Positions 16,945 to 26,044 are shown, counted from the stretch's first letter. The stretch: 64,000 nt of DNA from Micromonospora sp. MW-13 (GCF_003434305.1 NZ_QKKX01000076.1:1-64000); one strand, 5' to 3'. Numbers and translations: made by a program. The notes: generated by a model not told the origin, from the letters alone.

Positions 16945-17355
16945 GTGACAGTTTCCGAACGCGCTCACGAGCTGGCGATGGCCGCCGCCCAGGCCGCGGC
17001 CGACAAGAAGGCGCAGGACATCGTCATCATCGACGTGGGTGACCAGCTCGCCATCACCGACGCGTTCCTGCTCGCCGCCGCCCCCAACGAGCGTCAGGTG
17101 CTGGCCATCGTCGACGCCATCGAGGAGCGGTTGCTCGAGCTGCCGGAGAAGGCCAAGCCGGTCCGGCGCGAGGGCGAGCGGGGCGGCCGGTGGGTGCTGC
17201 TCGACTACATCGATGTCGTGGTGCACGTCCAGCACACCGAGGAACGCGAGTTCTACGCCCTCGACCGGCTGTGGAAGGACTGCCCGCAGATCCCGTTCGT
17301 CGACCGGGACCTGGTCGAGGCCGAGGCCTCCGCCGGCCCCGCCGCCGGCGAATGA
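16945..17355 (+). CDS. rsfS: Ribosome silencing factor RsfS
   Basis: 136 residues, RsfS/Iojap fold: VIIDVGDQLAITDAFLLA and the signature RWVLLDYIDVVVHVQ...FYALDRLWKD. It binds L14 and blocks subunit joining during slow growth. GTG 16945 follows AAGGAG at 5 bases. The stop overlaps the next start by 4 bases (ATGA). Confidence 0.96.
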   Translation: MTVSERAHELAMAAAQAAADKKAQDIVIIDVGDQLAITDAFLLAAAPNERQVLAIVDAIEERLLELPEKAKPVRREGERGGRWVLLDYIDVVVHVQHTEEREFYALDRLWKDCPQIPFVDRDLVEAEASAGPAAGE

Positions 17356-17981
17356 CCCGACTGATCGTCTGGCGGCACGGCAACACCGACTGGAACGCCG
17401 CCGACCGGGTGCAGGGCCAGACCGACGTACCGCTCAACGACCTCGGCCGGGAGCAGGCCGCAGCCGCCGCCCCGCTGCTCGCCGCGCTGCGCCCCGACGC
17501 GATCGTGGCCAGCGACCTGAGCCGCGCCGCGGACACCGCCGCCGCCCTGGCCGCGCTCACCGGGCTGCCGGTGCGCGCCGACGCCCGGCTGCGCGAGCGG
17601 CACTTCGGGCGGTGGCAGGGGCTCGCGCGCACCGAGGCGGCCGAGCGGTACCCGGACGAGTACGCCCGGTGGCGGGCCGGCGACCCGGACCCGGGCGCGG
17701 ACATCGAGAGCCTCGACGACCTCGGCAAACGGGTCGGCACCGCCCTCCAGGACGCGGCCGACGCGGTGCCCGGTGGCACGGTCGTCGTCGCCACCCACGG
17801 CGGCGGGGCCCGGCAGGGCTGCGGGCACCTGCTCGGCTGGGACCACGGGGTGCTGCGGTCGATCGGCCCGTTGCAGAACTGCCACTGGACCGAGCTGCGG
17901 CACAACGACGCCCGGGGCTGGCACCTGCGGGCGCACAATGTCGGCCTGATCACCCGGGCGGCCCCGGCCGAGGTGGTCTGA
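17352..17981 (+). CDS. Histidine phosphatase family protein (GpgP/phosphoglycerate mutase-like)
   Basis: 209 residues. RHGNT at 8-12 holds the phosphorylated His9; E in RERHFGRWQG and the second His in VVVATHGGGAR complete the site. Overlaps rsfS by ATGA, so translation is coupled. In Mycobacterium tuberculosis the gene in this position is glucosyl-3-phosphoglycerate phosphatase (gpgP); that role here is an inference from position and family. Confidence 0.88.
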   Translation: MTRLIVWRHGNTDWNAADRVQGQTDVPLNDLGREQAAAAAPLLAALRPDAIVASDLSRAADTAAALAALTGLPVRADARLRERHFGRWQGLARTEAAERYPDEYARWRAGDPDPGADIESLDDLGKRVGTALQDAADAVPGGTVVVATHGGGARQGCGHLLGWDHGVLRSIGPLQNCHWTELRHNDARGWHLRAHNVGLITRAAPAEVV

Positions 17982-18016
17982 CCACGGGCTTCCGGGCGGG
18001 CGGGGCCGACATCGGC

Positions 18017-18022
18017 TACCGT
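18017..18022 (+). promoter_or_regulatory. -10 box, apparently leaderless degV
   Basis: TACCGT, 6 bases before ATG 18029. Confidence 0.55.
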
Positions 18023-18028
18023 GCCGGC

Positions 18029-18940
18029 ATGCCCGTCGCGGTCGTCACCGACTCCACCGCCTACCTCCCGCCCGAGCTGGCGCGGGCACACCGGCTCACC
18101 GTCGTCCCACTGACCGTGGTGCTCAACGGGGCCGAGGGGCTGGAGGGCGTCGAGACCTTCCCCGAGGACGCCACCCGGGCGCTGGGCGGTCGCCGGGTCT
18201 CGGTCAGCACCTCCCGGCCGTCGCCGGAGCAGTTCGCCGGGACGTACCGGAAGCTGCTCGACGCGGGCGCGGACGCGGTGGTGTCGGTGCACCTGTCGGC
18301 CGAGCTGTCCGGGACGGTGGAGGCGGCCCGGCTGGCCGCCGCCGAGGTCGGCGACCGGGTCGCGGTCGTCGACAGCCGCTCCACCGGCATGGGCCTCGGC
18401 TTCCCGGCGCTCGCCGCCGCCGAGGCCGCCGCCGGGGGCGCCGACCTGGCCGGGGTACGCCGGGCGACGGTCGACGCCATCGACCGCACCACCATCTTCT
18501 TCTACGTCGACACCCTGGAGTTCCTGCGCCGGGGCGGCCGGATCAACGCCGCCGAGGCGCTGTTCGGCACCGCCCTGTCGGTGAAGCCGATCATGCACAT
18601 GCCGGACGGGGCGATCGTGCTGAGGGACAAGGTGCGCACCGCGAGCCGGGGGGTGGCCCGCCTGGTCGACCTGGCGGTCGAGGCGGCCGGCGACGCCGAC
18701 GTGGACCTCGCCGTGCACCACCTCGCCGCCCCGCAGCGCGCCGAGCAGCTCCTCGCCGCGCTCACCGACCGGCTCGGCGACCGGCTGCGCTCCTCGTACG
18801 TCACGGAGGCCGGCGCCGTGGTCGCCGCCCACGCCGGCCCCGGGCTGGCCTGCGTGGTCGTGCACCGCCGCCCCGGCCCGGCCGGCCAACGGGCGGAGGT
18901 GGCCGGCGGGATCCGTCCCGACGAGCCGACGGCGGACTGA
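18029..18940 (+). CDS. DegV family fatty-acid-binding protein
   Basis: 303 residues. DegV fold: N-terminal VAVVTDSTAYLP, the fatty-acid contact region VSTSRPSPEQF, VVSVHLSAELSGTVEAA, then DTLEFLRRGGRI and LSVKPIMHMPDG. Family members bind a long-chain fatty acid and, in Firmicutes, act as FakB in fatty-acid phosphorylation; no FakA kinase is visible here. Leaderless start. It lies between the rsfS block and comEA, the usual actinobacterial position. Confidence 0.9.
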   Translation: MPVAVVTDSTAYLPPELARAHRLTVVPLTVVLNGAEGLEGVETFPEDATRALGGRRVSVSTSRPSPEQFAGTYRKLLDAGADAVVSVHLSAELSGTVEAARLAAAEVGDRVAVVDSRSTGMGLGFPALAAAEAAAGGADLAGVRRATVDAIDRTTIFFYVDTLEFLRRGGRINAAEALFGTALSVKPIMHMPDGAIVLRDKVRTASRGVARLVDLAVEAAGDADVDLAVHHLAAPQRAEQLLAALTDRLGDRLRSSYVTEAGAVVAAHAGPGLACVVVHRRPGPAGQRAEVAGGIRPDEPTAD

Positions 18941-19031
18941 GATTGACCGGGACGCATCCCGCCGGGGACCGGGTGCGCACCGGAGGCCCACCGAGCCGTC
19001 GCCCTTAGCACACCGGGTGCATGATCAGGCG

Positions 19032-19062
19032 GTCGTCCACAGGGGAACCCGTCGTCCACAGG
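19032..19062. repeat. Direct repeat with DnaA-box-like cores upstream of comEA
   Basis: GTCGTCCACAGG occurs at 19032-19043 and again at 19051-19062, 19 bases apart. Each contains TCGTCCACA, one mismatch from the actinobacterial DnaA box TTGTCCACA. The pair sits 40-70 bases before the comEA start. Confidence 0.55.
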
Positions 19063-19089
19063 TGACGGCGCGTGGCCCGTCCGTGCTCC

Positions 19090-19095
19090 TAGCCT
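19090..19095 (+). promoter_or_regulatory. -10 box, apparently leaderless comEA
   Basis: TAGCCT, 6 bases before GTG 19102. Confidence 0.55.
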
Positions 19096-19101
19096 CGCGC
19101 C

Positions 19102-20238
19102 GTGTCAGACGACGAGGAGACGGTCGTACGGCGGCGGCTGCGGTGGCTGGCCGCCCCTCCGGTGCCGGCCGGCGACCCGACGCCGGCCGGGGGCGGGGCC
19201 GCGCCGCCGACGGCGCGCCGAGCTTCCCCGCCGGGACCGGCCGGGTCCGGCGAGCCGGCGGCCCTGGACAGCCTGTCGGCGGGCCCGGTCGCGCCCGGCC
19301 CCGCCGAGCCGGCGGGCGAAGGTGGCCTGTCGGCGCGCCCGGCCGGGGGCCGGGACCCGGTGGTGCCGCCCGAGGTCCGGTGGGCGACGCACGGTGGACG
19401 GGTGGTCGAGCGGCCGATCCCGCCGGAGGACCGGTGGGCTCCGGCCGGCGGTCCGGCCGACGAGCGGCCGGTGCCCTGGCCGGGCCGGACGGGCCCAGGG
19501 CCGCGCCGCCGGGACGCCCCCGGCTCCGTCCGCCCCGAGCCCGACGACGAGCCCGACGACGAGCCGGCGTCCGGGCCCCGGCCGTCCCGGTTGCCGGGTC
19601 CCGGGGCGTTCGACCCCGGGCGGCGCGGCGTGCGGGCGCTGGCGGCGGTCGCCGTGCTGGTGGTGCTCGGCGCGGGCTGGTGGGCGTGGCGCTCCCGCCC
19701 GCAGGCCGAGCCCGTCGGGGCCGCCGCGGCCGTCGCCGAGGCGACGTCGGAGGGGACGCCGCCGGCCGTCGCCGGGTCGACGCCGGGCGGCGAGCTGGTG
19801 GTGGCGGTCGCCGGGAAGGTGCTCCGCCCGGGGCTCGTCCGGCTGCCGGCGGGCGCCCGGGTCGCCGACGCGGTGCGGGCGGCCGGCGGGGCGTTGCCTG
19901 GCGTGGACGTGTCGCTGCTGAACCCGGCCCGTAAGGTCACCGACGGGGAGTTGATCCTGGTTGGCGTGCCCGCCCCGGCGGGTCAGCCCACCGCCGCGCC
20001 CGCCGGGGCCGGCCCGCCCGCCGGCGCGGGACCGGCGGGCGCCGGAGGCCTGGTCAACCTGAACACGGCCACCCTGGCGCAGCTCGACGCGCTGCCCGGG
20101 GTGGGCCCGGTGCTCGCCCAGCGCATCCTGACCCACCGCGACCAGCACGGCGGGTTCCGCTCGGTGGGCGACCTGCGTCAGGTGGAGGGCATCGGCGACG
20201 CCCGGTACGAGCAGCTCAAGGAACTGGTGACCGTGTGA
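19102..20238 (+). CDS. comEA: ComEA family DNA-binding protein
   Basis: 378 residues. A long Pro/Ala/Arg-rich cytoplasmic part (1-175), one membrane helix (about 178-197), a periplasmic-side SLBB domain (about 230-290, GELVVAVAGKVLRPG) and a C-terminal helix-hairpin-helix pair (LVNLNTATLAQLDALPGVG...VEGIGDARYEQL). It binds incoming DNA at the outer face of the membrane for ComEC. Longer N-terminus than Firmicute ComEA. GTGA overlap with comEC. Confidence 0.93.
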   Translation: MSDDEETVVRRRLRWLAAPPVPAGDPTPAGGGAAPPTARRASPPGPAGSGEPAALDSLSAGPVAPGPAEPAGEGGLSARPAGGRDPVVPPEVRWATHGGRVVERPIPPEDRWAPAGGPADERPVPWPGRTGPGPRRRDAPGSVRPEPDDEPDDEPASGPRPSRLPGPGAFDPGRRGVRALAAVAVLVVLGAGWWAWRSRPQAEPVGAAAAVAEATSEGTPPAVAGSTPGGELVVAVAGKVLRPGLVRLPAGARVADAVRAAGGALPGVDVSLLNPARKVTDGELILVGVPAPAGQPTAAPAGAGPPAGAGPAGAGGLVNLNTATLAQLDALPGVGPVLAQRILTHRDQHGGFRSVGDLRQVEGIGDARYEQLKELVTV

Positions 20239-22640
20239 GCGGCCCGCCGGGGCCGGACGCCGGTCCCACCGTCGACGGCGGGAGCCTCCCCGACCTGCGG
20301 CTGGCCGGGCTGGCGGTAGCCGCCTGGCTGGCCGCGCTGGCCGGGCTGCACCTGGGCCCCCGTCCGGCGGCGCTGCTCGCGGCCGGTGCCGCCGGGCTGG
20401 CCACGCTCACCGCGGGCCACCTGCTCGGCGTGCTGGGCCGTCCGGCGGCTCCCGTGCGCCGCTACGGATGGATCGCGGTGGCCGTGCTGCTCGGCGTGGT
20501 GTGCGGCGCGGCGTCGACCGCGGCCCGGCTGGTCGTCCGGGACGCCCCTGCCGTCCGGGCTCTCGTCGACGACCGGGCCACGGTCGACGTCGAGCTGGTC
20601 GTCCGGGACGATCCGCGCCCGGTCCGGGGCGTCCCCGGCCGGCCCGCCACGCTGCTGGTCCGGGCCGACCTGGTGGCCCTGACCGGCCCGGACGGGGTCC
20701 GGGTCGCCGCCCCGGTCCGGGTGCTGGTGCTCGCCGCCGATCCGGCCTGGCGCGGCCTGCTGCCCGGGCAGCGGCTCACGGCCGAGGGGCGGTTGGGCGC
20801 GCCGCGCGGCGGTGACCTGACCGCCGCCGTGCTCACCGTGCGGGGTCCGCCGGCCCGGCACGGCCCGCCGCCGTGGTCCCAGCGCGCCGCCGGGGTGCTG
20901 CGCGCCGGCCTGCAACGGGCCTGCGCGCCGCTGCCCGACGAACGGGGCGGGCTGCTGCCCGGACTGGTGGTCGGCGACACCAGCCGGCTGCCGTCCGCGG
21001 TCGAGGAGGACTTCCGGGACACCGGCATGACGCACCTCAACGCGGTGTCCGGCTCCAACGTCGCGATCGTCGTGGGCGCGGTGTTGCTGCTGGCCCGCTG
21101 GTCCCGGGCCGGCCCCCGGGTGGCCGCCGGGTTGTGCGGGCTGGCCCTGGTCGGCTTCGTCATCCTGGTCCGTCCCTCGCCCAGCGTGGTGCGCGCCGCC
21201 ACCATGGGCGCGATCGGCCTCGCGGCGTTGGCCGCCGGCCGGCCCCGGGCGGCCCTGCCGGCGCTCGCCGCGGGGGTGGCCGGGCTGGTGCTGCTCGACC
21301 CGGAGCTGGCCGGCGATCCCGGGTTCGCGCTGTCCGTGCTGGCCACCGGCGGCCTGCTGCTGCTCGCCCCCGGGTGGCGGGACGGCCTGCGGCGGCGGGG
21401 CGTGCCGTCGGGGCTCGCCGAGGCGCTGGCCGTGCCGGCCGCCGCCCAGGTCGCCTGCGGCCCGGTGGTGGCCGGAATCTCCGGCACGGTGAGCCTGGTC
21501 GCCGTGCCCGCGAACCTGCTGGCGGTGCCGGCGATCGCGCCCGCCACGGTGCTCGGCGTGGCGGCGGCGGTGCTCTCGCCGGTCTGGCCGGCGGGCGCGG
21601 AGTTCGCGGCCTGGCTGGCGAGCTGGCCCGCGTGGTGGCTGGTCACGGTGGCCCGGCACGGGGCGCGGCTGCCGGCGGGCGCGCTGCCCTGGCCGGGCGG
21701 GGTGCCGGGCGCGCTGCTGCTGGCCGGGCTGACCGTGGCGCTGCTGGTCGCCACCCGCCGGCCGCTGGTACGCCGGCTGGTGGCGGTGGTCGCGGTCGCC
21801 GTGATCGCCGGCACCCTGCCCGTACGCCTGGTGGCCGCCGGCTGGCCACCGGCCGGCTGGGTGGCGGTGGCGTGCGCGGTGGGCCAGGGCGACGCGCTGG
21901 TGCTGCCGGCGGGCACCGGCCGGGCGGTGGTGGTCGACGCCGGGCCGGATCCGGCGGCCGTGGACGGCTGCCTGCGCCGGCTGGGCGTGCGGGCGGTCCC
22001 GCTGCTGCTGTTCAGCCACTTCCACGTCGACCACACCGGCGGGGTGGCGGGGATCTTCCGGGGCCGGCGGGTGGCGGCGGTGCGCACGCCACAGTGGCCC
22101 GAGCCCGCCGCCGGGCGGGAGTTGGTGCGCGCGGCCGCCGCAGCGGGCGGGGCGGGGACGGCCGCGGCCACGGCGGGGTGGACGTACCGGGTCGGCGGGC
22201 TGGAACTCGTCGTGCTCGGTCCGCCGTACCCGCTGCGGGGGACCCGGTCCGACCCGAACAACAACTCGCTCGTGCTGCGCGCCACGGTGGCCGGGGTGCG
22301 GATCCTGCTCGCCGGGGACGCCGAGACCGAGGAGCAGCGGGCGCTGCTCGACCGGGCGCCGCCCGGCGGCGTACGCGCCGACGTGCTGAAGGTTGCCCAC
22401 CACGGGTCGGCGTACCAGGAGCCGGCGTTCCTGGACGCGGTCCGACCGAGGGTCGCGCTGGTCCCGGTGGGGGTCGGCAACTCGTACGGGCACCCGAACG
22501 GTGCCGTGCTCGCCCGGATCGCCCGGGGCGGGGCGCGGGTGCTGCGTACGGACACCGACGGCGACGTGGCGGTGGTGCTCGGGCGCGGCGGGTTGGCCGT
22601 GGTGAACCGGGGCGTCGACCCGGGGCGACGGCAGCCGTGA
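20235..22640 (+). CDS. comEC: ComEC/Rec2 DNA-uptake channel
   Basis: 801 residues. Order: several N-terminal membrane helices with the DUF4131 region, the Competence membrane domain (GMTHLNAVSGSNVAIV and about eight helices), then a C-terminal metallo-beta-lactamase domain with H595, H597, D599 and H600 (SHFHVDHTGG). The channel passes single-stranded DNA; the MBL domain may degrade the other strand. Start GTG overlaps the comEA stop. No pilus or ComFA gene is in the window, so natural competence is not shown. Confidence 0.94.
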   Translation: MSGPPGPDAGPTVDGGSLPDLRLAGLAVAAWLAALAGLHLGPRPAALLAAGAAGLATLTAGHLLGVLGRPAAPVRRYGWIAVAVLLGVVCGAASTAARLVVRDAPAVRALVDDRATVDVELVVRDDPRPVRGVPGRPATLLVRADLVALTGPDGVRVAAPVRVLVLAADPAWRGLLPGQRLTAEGRLGAPRGGDLTAAVLTVRGPPARHGPPPWSQRAAGVLRAGLQRACAPLPDERGGLLPGLVVGDTSRLPSAVEEDFRDTGMTHLNAVSGSNVAIVVGAVLLLARWSRAGPRVAAGLCGLALVGFVILVRPSPSVVRAATMGAIGLAALAAGRPRAALPALAAGVAGLVLLDPELAGDPGFALSVLATGGLLLLAPGWRDGLRRRGVPSGLAEALAVPAAAQVACGPVVAGISGTVSLVAVPANLLAVPAIAPATVLGVAAAVLSPVWPAGAEFAAWLASWPAWWLVTVARHGARLPAGALPWPGGVPGALLLAGLTVALLVATRRPLVRRLVAVVAVAVIAGTLPVRLVAAGWPPAGWVAVACAVGQGDALVLPAGTGRAVVVDAGPDPAAVDGCLRRLGVRAVPLLLFSHFHVDHTGGVAGIFRGRRVAAVRTPQWPEPAAGRELVRAAAAAGGAGTAAATAGWTYRVGGLELVVLGPPYPLRGTRSDPNNNSLVLRATVAGVRILLAGDAETEEQRALLDRAPPGGVRADVLKVAHHGSAYQEPAFLDAVRPRVALVPVGVGNSYGHPNGAVLARIARGGARVLRTDTDGDVAVVLGRGGLAVVNRGVDPGRRQP

Positions 22641-22653
22641 GGAGTGACGGTCA

Positions 22654-22684
22654 TTGGCGGCATTAGCGGGGAGAGCGGTATAAA
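22654..22684 (+). promoter_or_regulatory. Probable promoter of holA
   Basis: TTGGCG (22654-22659) and TATAAA (22679-22684), 19-base spacer, in an unusually AT-rich pocket between comEC and holA. Confidence 0.4.
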
Positions 22685-22764
22685 TGTCTTGATTTGCGCT
22701 GAGTGCGGGCTCTGCCGTCGGCGGCCTCGACGAGCAGGCACGATCCCGGGGCCGGCGTGCGAAT

Positions 22765-23742
22765 ATGGGCGGCGTGACCGCCGCCGATCTCGCTCCCATT
22801 CTGCTCGTCCTCGGCGACGAGGAACTGCTCGCCACGCGCGCGGTGACCGAGGCCGTGGCCAGGGCCCGCGGCGTCGACCCCGACGTCGACGTCCGGGAGT
22901 ACCAGACCGGGGTGCTGGCCGTCGGTGAGATCGCCGAGATGCTCAGTCCGTCGCTGTTCGGCGGCCGGCGGGTGCTGGTGCTGCGCTCCGGTCAGGACGC
23001 CCGCAAGGACCTGGTCGCCGCCCTGCTGGCGTACGCGAAGAACCCGGACCCGGACGTCCAGCTCGTCGTGCTGCACCTCGGGGGGGCCAAGGGCAAGGCG
23101 TTCGCGGACGGGCTGCGGGCGGCGGGCGCCACGGTGGTGCCGGCCGCGAAGCTCAAGGGGCACCGCGAGCGGGTGGCCTTCGTCCGCGACGAGATCCGCC
23201 GGGCCGGCGGCAAGTGCACCGAGGACGCGGCCGAGGCGCTCATCGCGGCGGTCGGCACCGACCTGCGCGAGCTGGCCGCCGCGTGCTCCCAGCTGATCGC
23301 CGACACCGACGGGCGGATCGGGGCCGACACCGTGGCCCGCTACTACCGGGGCCGGGTCGAGGTGAGCGGCTTCACCGTCGCCGACGCCACCCTCGTCGGC
23401 GACGTGCCGGCGGCGCTGGAGGCGCTGCGCTGGGCACTGCACGTCGGCGTCGACCCGGTCCCGATCGCGGACGCCCTCGCCGACGGCGTCCGCACCGTCG
23501 CCCGGGTCGCCGCGGCCGGGCGGGGCGACCCGTACCAGCTGGCGGGCACCCTCGGCATGCCGGCCTGGAAGGTCAAGAGCGCGCAGCAGCGGGCCCGGGG
23601 CTGGACGCCGGAGGGCCTGGTACAGGCGATGCGGGCCGCCGCCGAATGCAACGCGGCGGTCAAGGGTGGCTCGGACGACCGTGCGTACGCGCTGGAAAGG
23701 GCGGTGTTCTCGGTGGCGGCGGCCCGGCAGGGTGCCCGGTGA
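22765..23742 (+). CDS. holA: DNA polymerase III delta subunit
   Basis: 325 residues from ATG 22765; GTG 22774, three codons later, gives the family-like start MTAADLAPILLVLGDEELL and may be the real one. HolA fold: N-terminal AAA+-like part with LVLGDEELL and LFGGRRVLVLRSG, lid, and a C-terminal collar domain (PAWKVKSAQQRARGWTPEGL). It opens the beta clamp in the clamp loader. Stop overlaps the next gene's GTG. Confidence 0.94.
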   Translation: MGGVTAADLAPILLVLGDEELLATRAVTEAVARARGVDPDVDVREYQTGVLAVGEIAEMLSPSLFGGRRVLVLRSGQDARKDLVAALLAYAKNPDPDVQLVVLHLGGAKGKAFADGLRAAGATVVPAAKLKGHRERVAFVRDEIRRAGGKCTEDAAEALIAAVGTDLRELAAACSQLIADTDGRIGADTVARYYRGRVEVSGFTVADATLVGDVPAALEALRWALHVGVDPVPIADALADGVRTVARVAAAGRGDPYQLAGTLGMPAWKVKSAQQRARGWTPEGLVQAMRAAAECNAAVKGGSDDRAYALERAVFSVAAARQGAR

Positions 23743-24359
23743 ACCGGCCGGTCCGGGCGTCGTGGGCGACCGTCTCCTTCGCCGAGGAACGGTACCGCCC
23801 CTTCTACGCCCGGGCCCTCGGCCTGCGCTTCGTCAACCCAGGCGGGGTGCTCTGCTTCCTCTTCTTCGAGGGGACCGTCGCGCTGGCCGTCCTGCTCGCC
23901 CTGGCCGAGCTGGTGACCTGGTGGGCGGTGCTCGTCCTGCCCACCGCCGTGGCGGCGATGGTCAAGCTGAACGACATGGTGGCCGAGATGGTGGTCCGGA
24001 CGGCCGCGCTCGTGCCGGAGCAGGAGCGGGACCGGTTCCGCCGGCAGATGGAGCCCGTGGTCGGCCGCGCCGTGGTACGCGGCGTCGGTGGCGGCCCGGG
24101 CGCGGTAGGCCACGCTGCCTGGGGTGCGGCCGGTCACCCGGGGACCGGTCACGCGGGCGGGGGAGCCGGTGGGTGGGGCGCGGTCGGTGTCGCCGGCTCA
24201 CCCGGCGCCGGCCCGCGCGTCGCACCGGGGACGGCCTCGCGGGCCGTCCCGGGCGTCCTCGTCCACCCCGACCCGGCCGTACGTGCCGAACGGCCCCGCC
24301 CCGGCCTGCGCCGTCCGGAGCCCGGCCTCCCGGAGCACGCCCGCGGCCCCCGCCCCTGA
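23739..24359 (+). CDS. Conserved membrane protein with Gly/Pro-rich tail
   Basis: 206 residues, GTG 23739 overlapping the holA stop. Residues 1-45 are polar (FAEERYRPFYARALGLRFVNPGG); two hydrophobic helices follow (about 34-55 and 57-75), then AAMVKLNDMVAEMVVRTAALVPEQERDRFRRQM. From about residue 115 the sequence is Gly, Ala, Arg and Pro rich and looks disordered. Not matched to a named family. The coupled start suggests co-expression with holA, without evidence of a shared function. Confidence 0.65.
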   Translation: MNRPVRASWATVSFAEERYRPFYARALGLRFVNPGGVLCFLFFEGTVALAVLLALAELVTWWAVLVLPTAVAAMVKLNDMVAEMVVRTAALVPEQERDRFRRQMEPVVGRAVVRGVGGGPGAVGHAAWGAAGHPGTGHAGGGAGGWGAVGVAGSPGAGPRVAPGTASRAVPGVLVHPDPAVRAERPRPGLRRPEPGLPEHARGPRP

Positions 24360-24437
24360 TCCGGGCGCGGATCGCCGTCACGGGAGGGCGGCCCGGCCCA
24401 CTGCCGTCGCACGGCCCGTCCCCGCCGGCGCGGGCAC

Positions 24438-24486
24438 GGACAGAGCGGTGCGGACAGAGCGGTGCGGACAGAGCGGTGCGGACAGA
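24438..24486. repeat. 14-bp tandem repeat, 3.5 copies
   Basis: GGACAGAGCGGTGC three times without mismatch (24438-24451, 24452-24465, 24466-24479) plus GGACAGA. Directly beside the rpsT terminator. Confidence 0.85.
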
Positions 24487-24493
24487 CAGAAAG

Positions 24494-24524
24494 CCGGAAG
24501 CCCCGGTTGACCCGGGGCTTCCGG
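24494..24524 (-). terminator. Terminator of rpsT
   Basis: Perfect 13-bp arms CCGGAAGCCCCGG and CCGGGGCTTCCGG, 5-base loop. On the minus strand it is followed by CTTTCTGTCTGTC, a T-rich tail. Confidence 0.85.
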
Positions 24525-24543
24525 TCAGGTCTGTGGTCGCCGG

Positions 24544-24810
24544 TCAGGCAGAGAACGAGGCGACGCGCTTGGCGATCGCCGACTTGCGGTTCGCTGCCTG
24601 GTTCGAGTGGATCACGCCCTTGCTGGCAGCCTTGTCCAGCTTGCGCGAGGCGTCGCGCATGAGGGCGGTGGCCTTCTCGGAGTCGCCGGCCTCCGCAGCC
24701 TCGTGGAACTTGCGGATGGCGGTCTTCAGCGACGACTTGACCGACTTGTTACGCAGCCGGCGCTTCTCGTTCTGCCGGTTGCGCTTGATCTGGGACTTGA
24801 TGTTCGCCAC
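24544..24810 (-). CDS. rpsT: 30S ribosomal protein S20
   Basis: 88 residues, all-helical basic S20: MANIKSQIKRNRQNEKRR, TAIRKFHEAAEAGD and KGVIHSNQAANRKSAIAKR. It binds 16S rRNA helices 9 and 44 early in 30S assembly. GTG start 24810, GAGG 9 bases upstream. Orientation opposite to holA and lepA. Confidence 0.98.
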   Translation of the reverse strand: MANIKSQIKRNRQNEKRRLRNKSVKSSLKTAIRKFHEAAEAGDSEKATALMRDASRKLDKAASKGVIHSNQAANRKSAIAKRVASFSA

Positions 24811-24950
24811 GCGACAGCCTCGTCTTGATAGCTCGGGTTGGTCTGCTTCCGCGCGCGACGAGCATGCGTCATCACTGCGCGAATAGCCAGGTTACCAGGT
24901 CCGCCCGGACGAGCCAAAACGGCTCACTTCCACGGCCCGGGGGCGGTCGG

Positions 24951-25970
24951 TTACCGGCCCGTCGGCGCCGCCGCCCAGCCCTGCCGGACGGCGAGCCAGC
25001 CCAGCGCCTGCCCGCCGCTCCACCGCTGGTGTGCCCGGATGTGCGGGGAAGCGCTCGTCGGCCCGGCCGCGGCCGAGGTGAGCAGGTACCCGGAGAGCGC
25101 GGCGAGGGTCACGTCCAGGGCGTCCGGGGGCGCGCCGGCCGCCGCCGGGTGCCCGGCGAAGAGCCCGTCGGCGTCCAGGCCGCTGGCGTGGGCGGTGATC
25201 AGCAGGCTGACCAGGTCGAACCAGGCCGGCCCCTGGCAGATCCAGTTCCAGTCGCAGAACCACGCCCGGCCGGCCGGGTCGATGAGCACGTTGTCCAGCC
25301 GCAGGTCGCCGTGGGCCAGCCCGCCGCGTTCGGCGTACCCGGGCAGGCGCGCCTCCAGCGCGACCAGCTCGGGCAGCCGGTCCCGCGCCGGGGGTGGCAG
25401 CTGCGGGGCCGGCTCCCGGCCGGCGGCCACCTCGCCCCACCAGAGGATGTCCTCCCGCGCCAGGTCGGCGAGCCGGGGCAGACCGAGCGCCACCAGCTCG
25501 GGAGGCGGGTCGGCCAGCGCGGCGGCCACCTCGGCGTACCCGGCCAGAGCCGCGTCGAGGTCCGTCGGGGTCCACGGCAGCGCGGGCGTGCGGCCGTCGA
25601 TCGCGTCCAGGCCGAGCGCGTACCAGCCGGCCGCCGCCACCGCCCAGCGCGGGCGGGGGACCGGCAGCCCGGCGGGGAGCCGGTCCAGGACGGCTGCCTC
25701 CCTGGCGTACCAGTCGACGAGGTGGCGCTGCTCCGTCAGCGACGCCGCCTTGACGAAGGTCCGCCGCCCGTCGGCGGTCTCCAGCACGGCGGCGAAGCCC
25801 CGGGTGAATCCGGCACCGGCCACCCGGGCCGCCGCCACCGGGCCGCCCAGCCGGGCGGTCACCGCCGCCCGCAGGCCGGCCGGCAGCTCCGTCCAGCCGG
25901 GGCGCAGCGCGGTCGCGTCGTACGGCACCGGGGGAAGCGAGATCGGGACCACCCGACCATGCTGCCCCAC
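24951..25970 (-). CDS. Aminoglycoside phosphotransferase-like (APH) family kinase
   Basis: 339 residues. APH fold: nucleotide-loop region GAGFTRGFAAVLETADGRRTFVKA, catalytic loop HGDLRLDN with H220 and D222, and the metal-binding DWNW at D240. It phosphorylates a small-molecule hydroxyl with ATP; nothing in the sequence or neighbours shows that the substrate is an antibiotic. ATG 25970 used; GTG six codons later is an alternative. Confidence 0.85.
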   Translation of the reverse strand: MGQHGRVVPISLPPVPYDATALRPGWTELPAGLRAAVTARLGGPVAAARVAGAGFTRGFAAVLETADGRRTFVKAASLTEQRHLVDWYAREAAVLDRLPAGLPVPRPRWAVAAAGWYALGLDAIDGRTPALPWTPTDLDAALAGYAEVAAALADPPPELVALGLPRLADLAREDILWWGEVAAGREPAPQLPPPARDRLPELVALEARLPGYAERGGLAHGDLRLDNVLIDPAGRAWFCDWNWICQGPAWFDLVSLLITAHASGLDADGLFAGHPAAAGAPPDALDVTLAALSGYLLTSAAAGPTSASPHIRAHQRWSGGQALGWLAVRQGWAAAPTGR

Positions 25971-26044
25971 CCGCGCCCGCCCCGCCGCCCGCCGTGCGCT
26001 GCGGTCCGTCGGCGGATGTCGTACCGCCGCGCGACGATGCCGCC

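Noticed and set aside
19032..19062. Origin of replication based on DnaA-like boxes
   Set aside because: Only two imperfect boxes, no AT-rich unwinding region, and none of dnaA, dnaN or gyrB nearby.
24438..24486. CRISPR array
   Set aside because: The 14-bp units are directly adjacent, with no spacers and no cas genes.
24951..25970. Calling the APH-fold gene an aminoglycoside resistance kinase
   Set aside because: The kinase motifs are general to the family; no resistance context or diagnostic residues are visible.
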